Shown here: positions 63,558-64,000 of the stretch, in pieces
How positions within the stretch are numbered: position 1 is the stretch's first letter
How the letters are laid out: every line of letters starts with the position of its first letter
Assembly: GCF_028751195.1 (NCBI RefSeq)
Contig: NZ_CP066784.1
Span: 1,860,001-1,924,000 of the forward strand
DNA: 64,000 nucleotides
Source of the DNA: Alicyclobacillus sp. ALC3
GTDB lineage: Bacteria; Bacillota; Bacilli; Alicyclobacillales; Alicyclobacillaceae
Direction: 5' to 3'
Notes under the pieces: model-generated
What the model was told of the DNA's origin: nothing
The model's input: the letters and a program-made list of their open reading frames with translations, nothing else
Database searches by the model: none
Program-made: the position numbers and the translations under genes

Positions 63558-63806
63558 ATACCGGCTATCGTATTCATTGGTGCCAACAACTCCTACACCC
63601 CACAGCAGAATGCAGGGACCTTTATCGGGCAAATCAACAATGGCAGTTGGGAAGCGAACATGAAGTTCCAGGCCGCCAAAACCGGTAACTTTGACCTGTT
63701 GAGTGTCAATATCCAACCGTTCAATTTCTTCTATGACAGCTTTGAATTTATCGATGGAATAGTCAACACACAGCAATTCAGCCCAGACGCAGAAGGAAAT
63801 GTGTAG
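63558..63806 (+). CDS. GerPA/GerPF-like small protein, copy 4, ATA start
   Basis: An 82-residue reading frame with no ATG, GTG, TTG or CTG between the upstream stop (TAG 63495) and the conserved core. AGGAGG (63544-63549) is exactly eight bases before ATA 63558, as in copy 3. With that start the product (initiator then PAIVFIGANNSYTPQQNAGTF) has the same 82-residue length as copies 1 and 3, and PAIV is also how GerPA begins. It ends FEFIDGIVNTQQFSPDAEGNV. Either ATA is used as a rare start codon, or the gene is poorly expressed or affected by a base error. Confidence 0.7.
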   Translation: MPAIVFIGANNSYTPQQNAGTFIGQINNGSWEANMKFQAAKTGNFDLLSVNIQPFNFFYDSFEFIDGIVNTQQFSPDAEGNV

Positions 63807-63868
63807 TCTCACTCGCGGGAATCATTGCGCGATGAACACGCGCTCTTACGAATGAGGAGGGGATTGCA

Positions 63869-64000
63869 ATTCCAGTATTAATTTTGAGCGGGGCTGTAAA
63901 CACCATGACGCCACAGCAGAACGCAGGGGTTTTTCTGGGGCAAATCAACATCGGTGGTTGGGATGCCAATCAAAAGTATTCAGCCGCCAAGGCAGGCAAC
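63869..64000 (+). CDS. GerPA/GerPF-like small protein, copy 5, ATT start, cut by the window edge
   Basis: A partial gene running off the window. AGGAGG (63855-63860) is again exactly eight bases before the probable start, here ATT 63869; an in-frame ATT at 63863 lies too close. No ATG, GTG or TTG precedes the core after the stop TGA 63833. The product begins PVLILSGAVNTMTPQQNAGVF and continues GQINIGGWDANQKYSAAKAGN. The first TTG (63884) is 23 bases from the ribosome site and would remove conserved residues. Confidence 0.65.
   Translation, partial: MPVLILSGAVNTMTPQQNAGVFLGQINIGGWDANQKYSAAKAGN

Overview
The window is about 57% GC and reads as chromosome of a Gram-positive, endospore-forming member of the Bacillota. 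Alicyclobacillaceae is the best guess, made from family content only. Supporting signs are a parE-parC pair, relatives of B. subtilis YwmB, CbpB/YkuL and YkuS, a GlnR/TnrA-type box, strong AGGAGG ribosome binding sites with many GTG/TTG starts, and GerPA-like spore proteins at the right edge. No tRNA, rRNA, CRISPR array, phage or insertion sequence was recognised.

Left third (1-29 kb). Housekeeping and metabolic genes: MogA, a GH4 glycosidase with a BadF/NagK-type kinase and ProC, a Ser/Gly-rich secreted repeat protein, a hydrolase-NUDIX pair, a GSI-beta-type glutamine synthetase behind a perfect GlnR/TnrA box, a Mug-type DNA glycosylase, a GPH-type symporter, and a metallo-beta-lactamase protein with a C-terminal Rieske domain. 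An ECF-type ABC module follows in which the second ATPase is fused to the T subunit. After signal peptidase I, a pterin dehydratase and several transporters comes a minus-strand sulfate-assimilation/siroheme operon (27650 down to 21552): cysH, sat, sulfite reductase, fused SUMT-HemD, long CbiX/SirB. The genes overlap or nearly abut and share one promoter.

Middle (28-51 kb). NUDIX, GNAT, HxlR, an MBL lipase-like protein, a 23S rRNA methyltransferase, prolyl oligopeptidase, a gene-poor block of stem-loops (34.3-34.8 kb), a HAD phosphatase, an amidase, two PLP aminotransferases, the divergent cell-wall ligases ddl and murF, an AarF/UbiB kinase, YwmB, CbpB, and topoisomerase IV (parE-parC).

Right part (51-62 kb). 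A reactive-sulfur region. Two loci each contain a CstR-type persulfide sensor (Cys31/Cys60). Locus A (minus) is rhodanese, membrane-anchored rhodanese, cstR, thioredoxin, DUF302. Locus B is a TauE-type exporter diverging from cstR, then two rhodaneses, a rhodanese-MBL persulfide dioxygenase-like protein, a 36-residue membrane protein and a double-thioredoxin-fold oxidoreductase. Four copies of the palindrome ATACCC-N4-GGGTAT lie in or beside their promoters and are the probable CstR operators. An ECF sigma factor with a membrane partner, a DUF4097 protein, UppP and an MFS transporter lie in or between the loci.

Right edge (62.4-64 kb). At least five tandem genes encode six copies of a domain of about 80 residues resembling GerPA/GerPF spore germination proteins. 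Two members have no ATG/GTG/TTG start. They appear to begin with ATA and ATT, each exactly eight bases after AGGAGG, and the ATA gene then has the same 82-residue length as two of its siblings. Short tandem repeats (6 to 36 bp) recur throughout, in intergenic DNA and in three coding regions.
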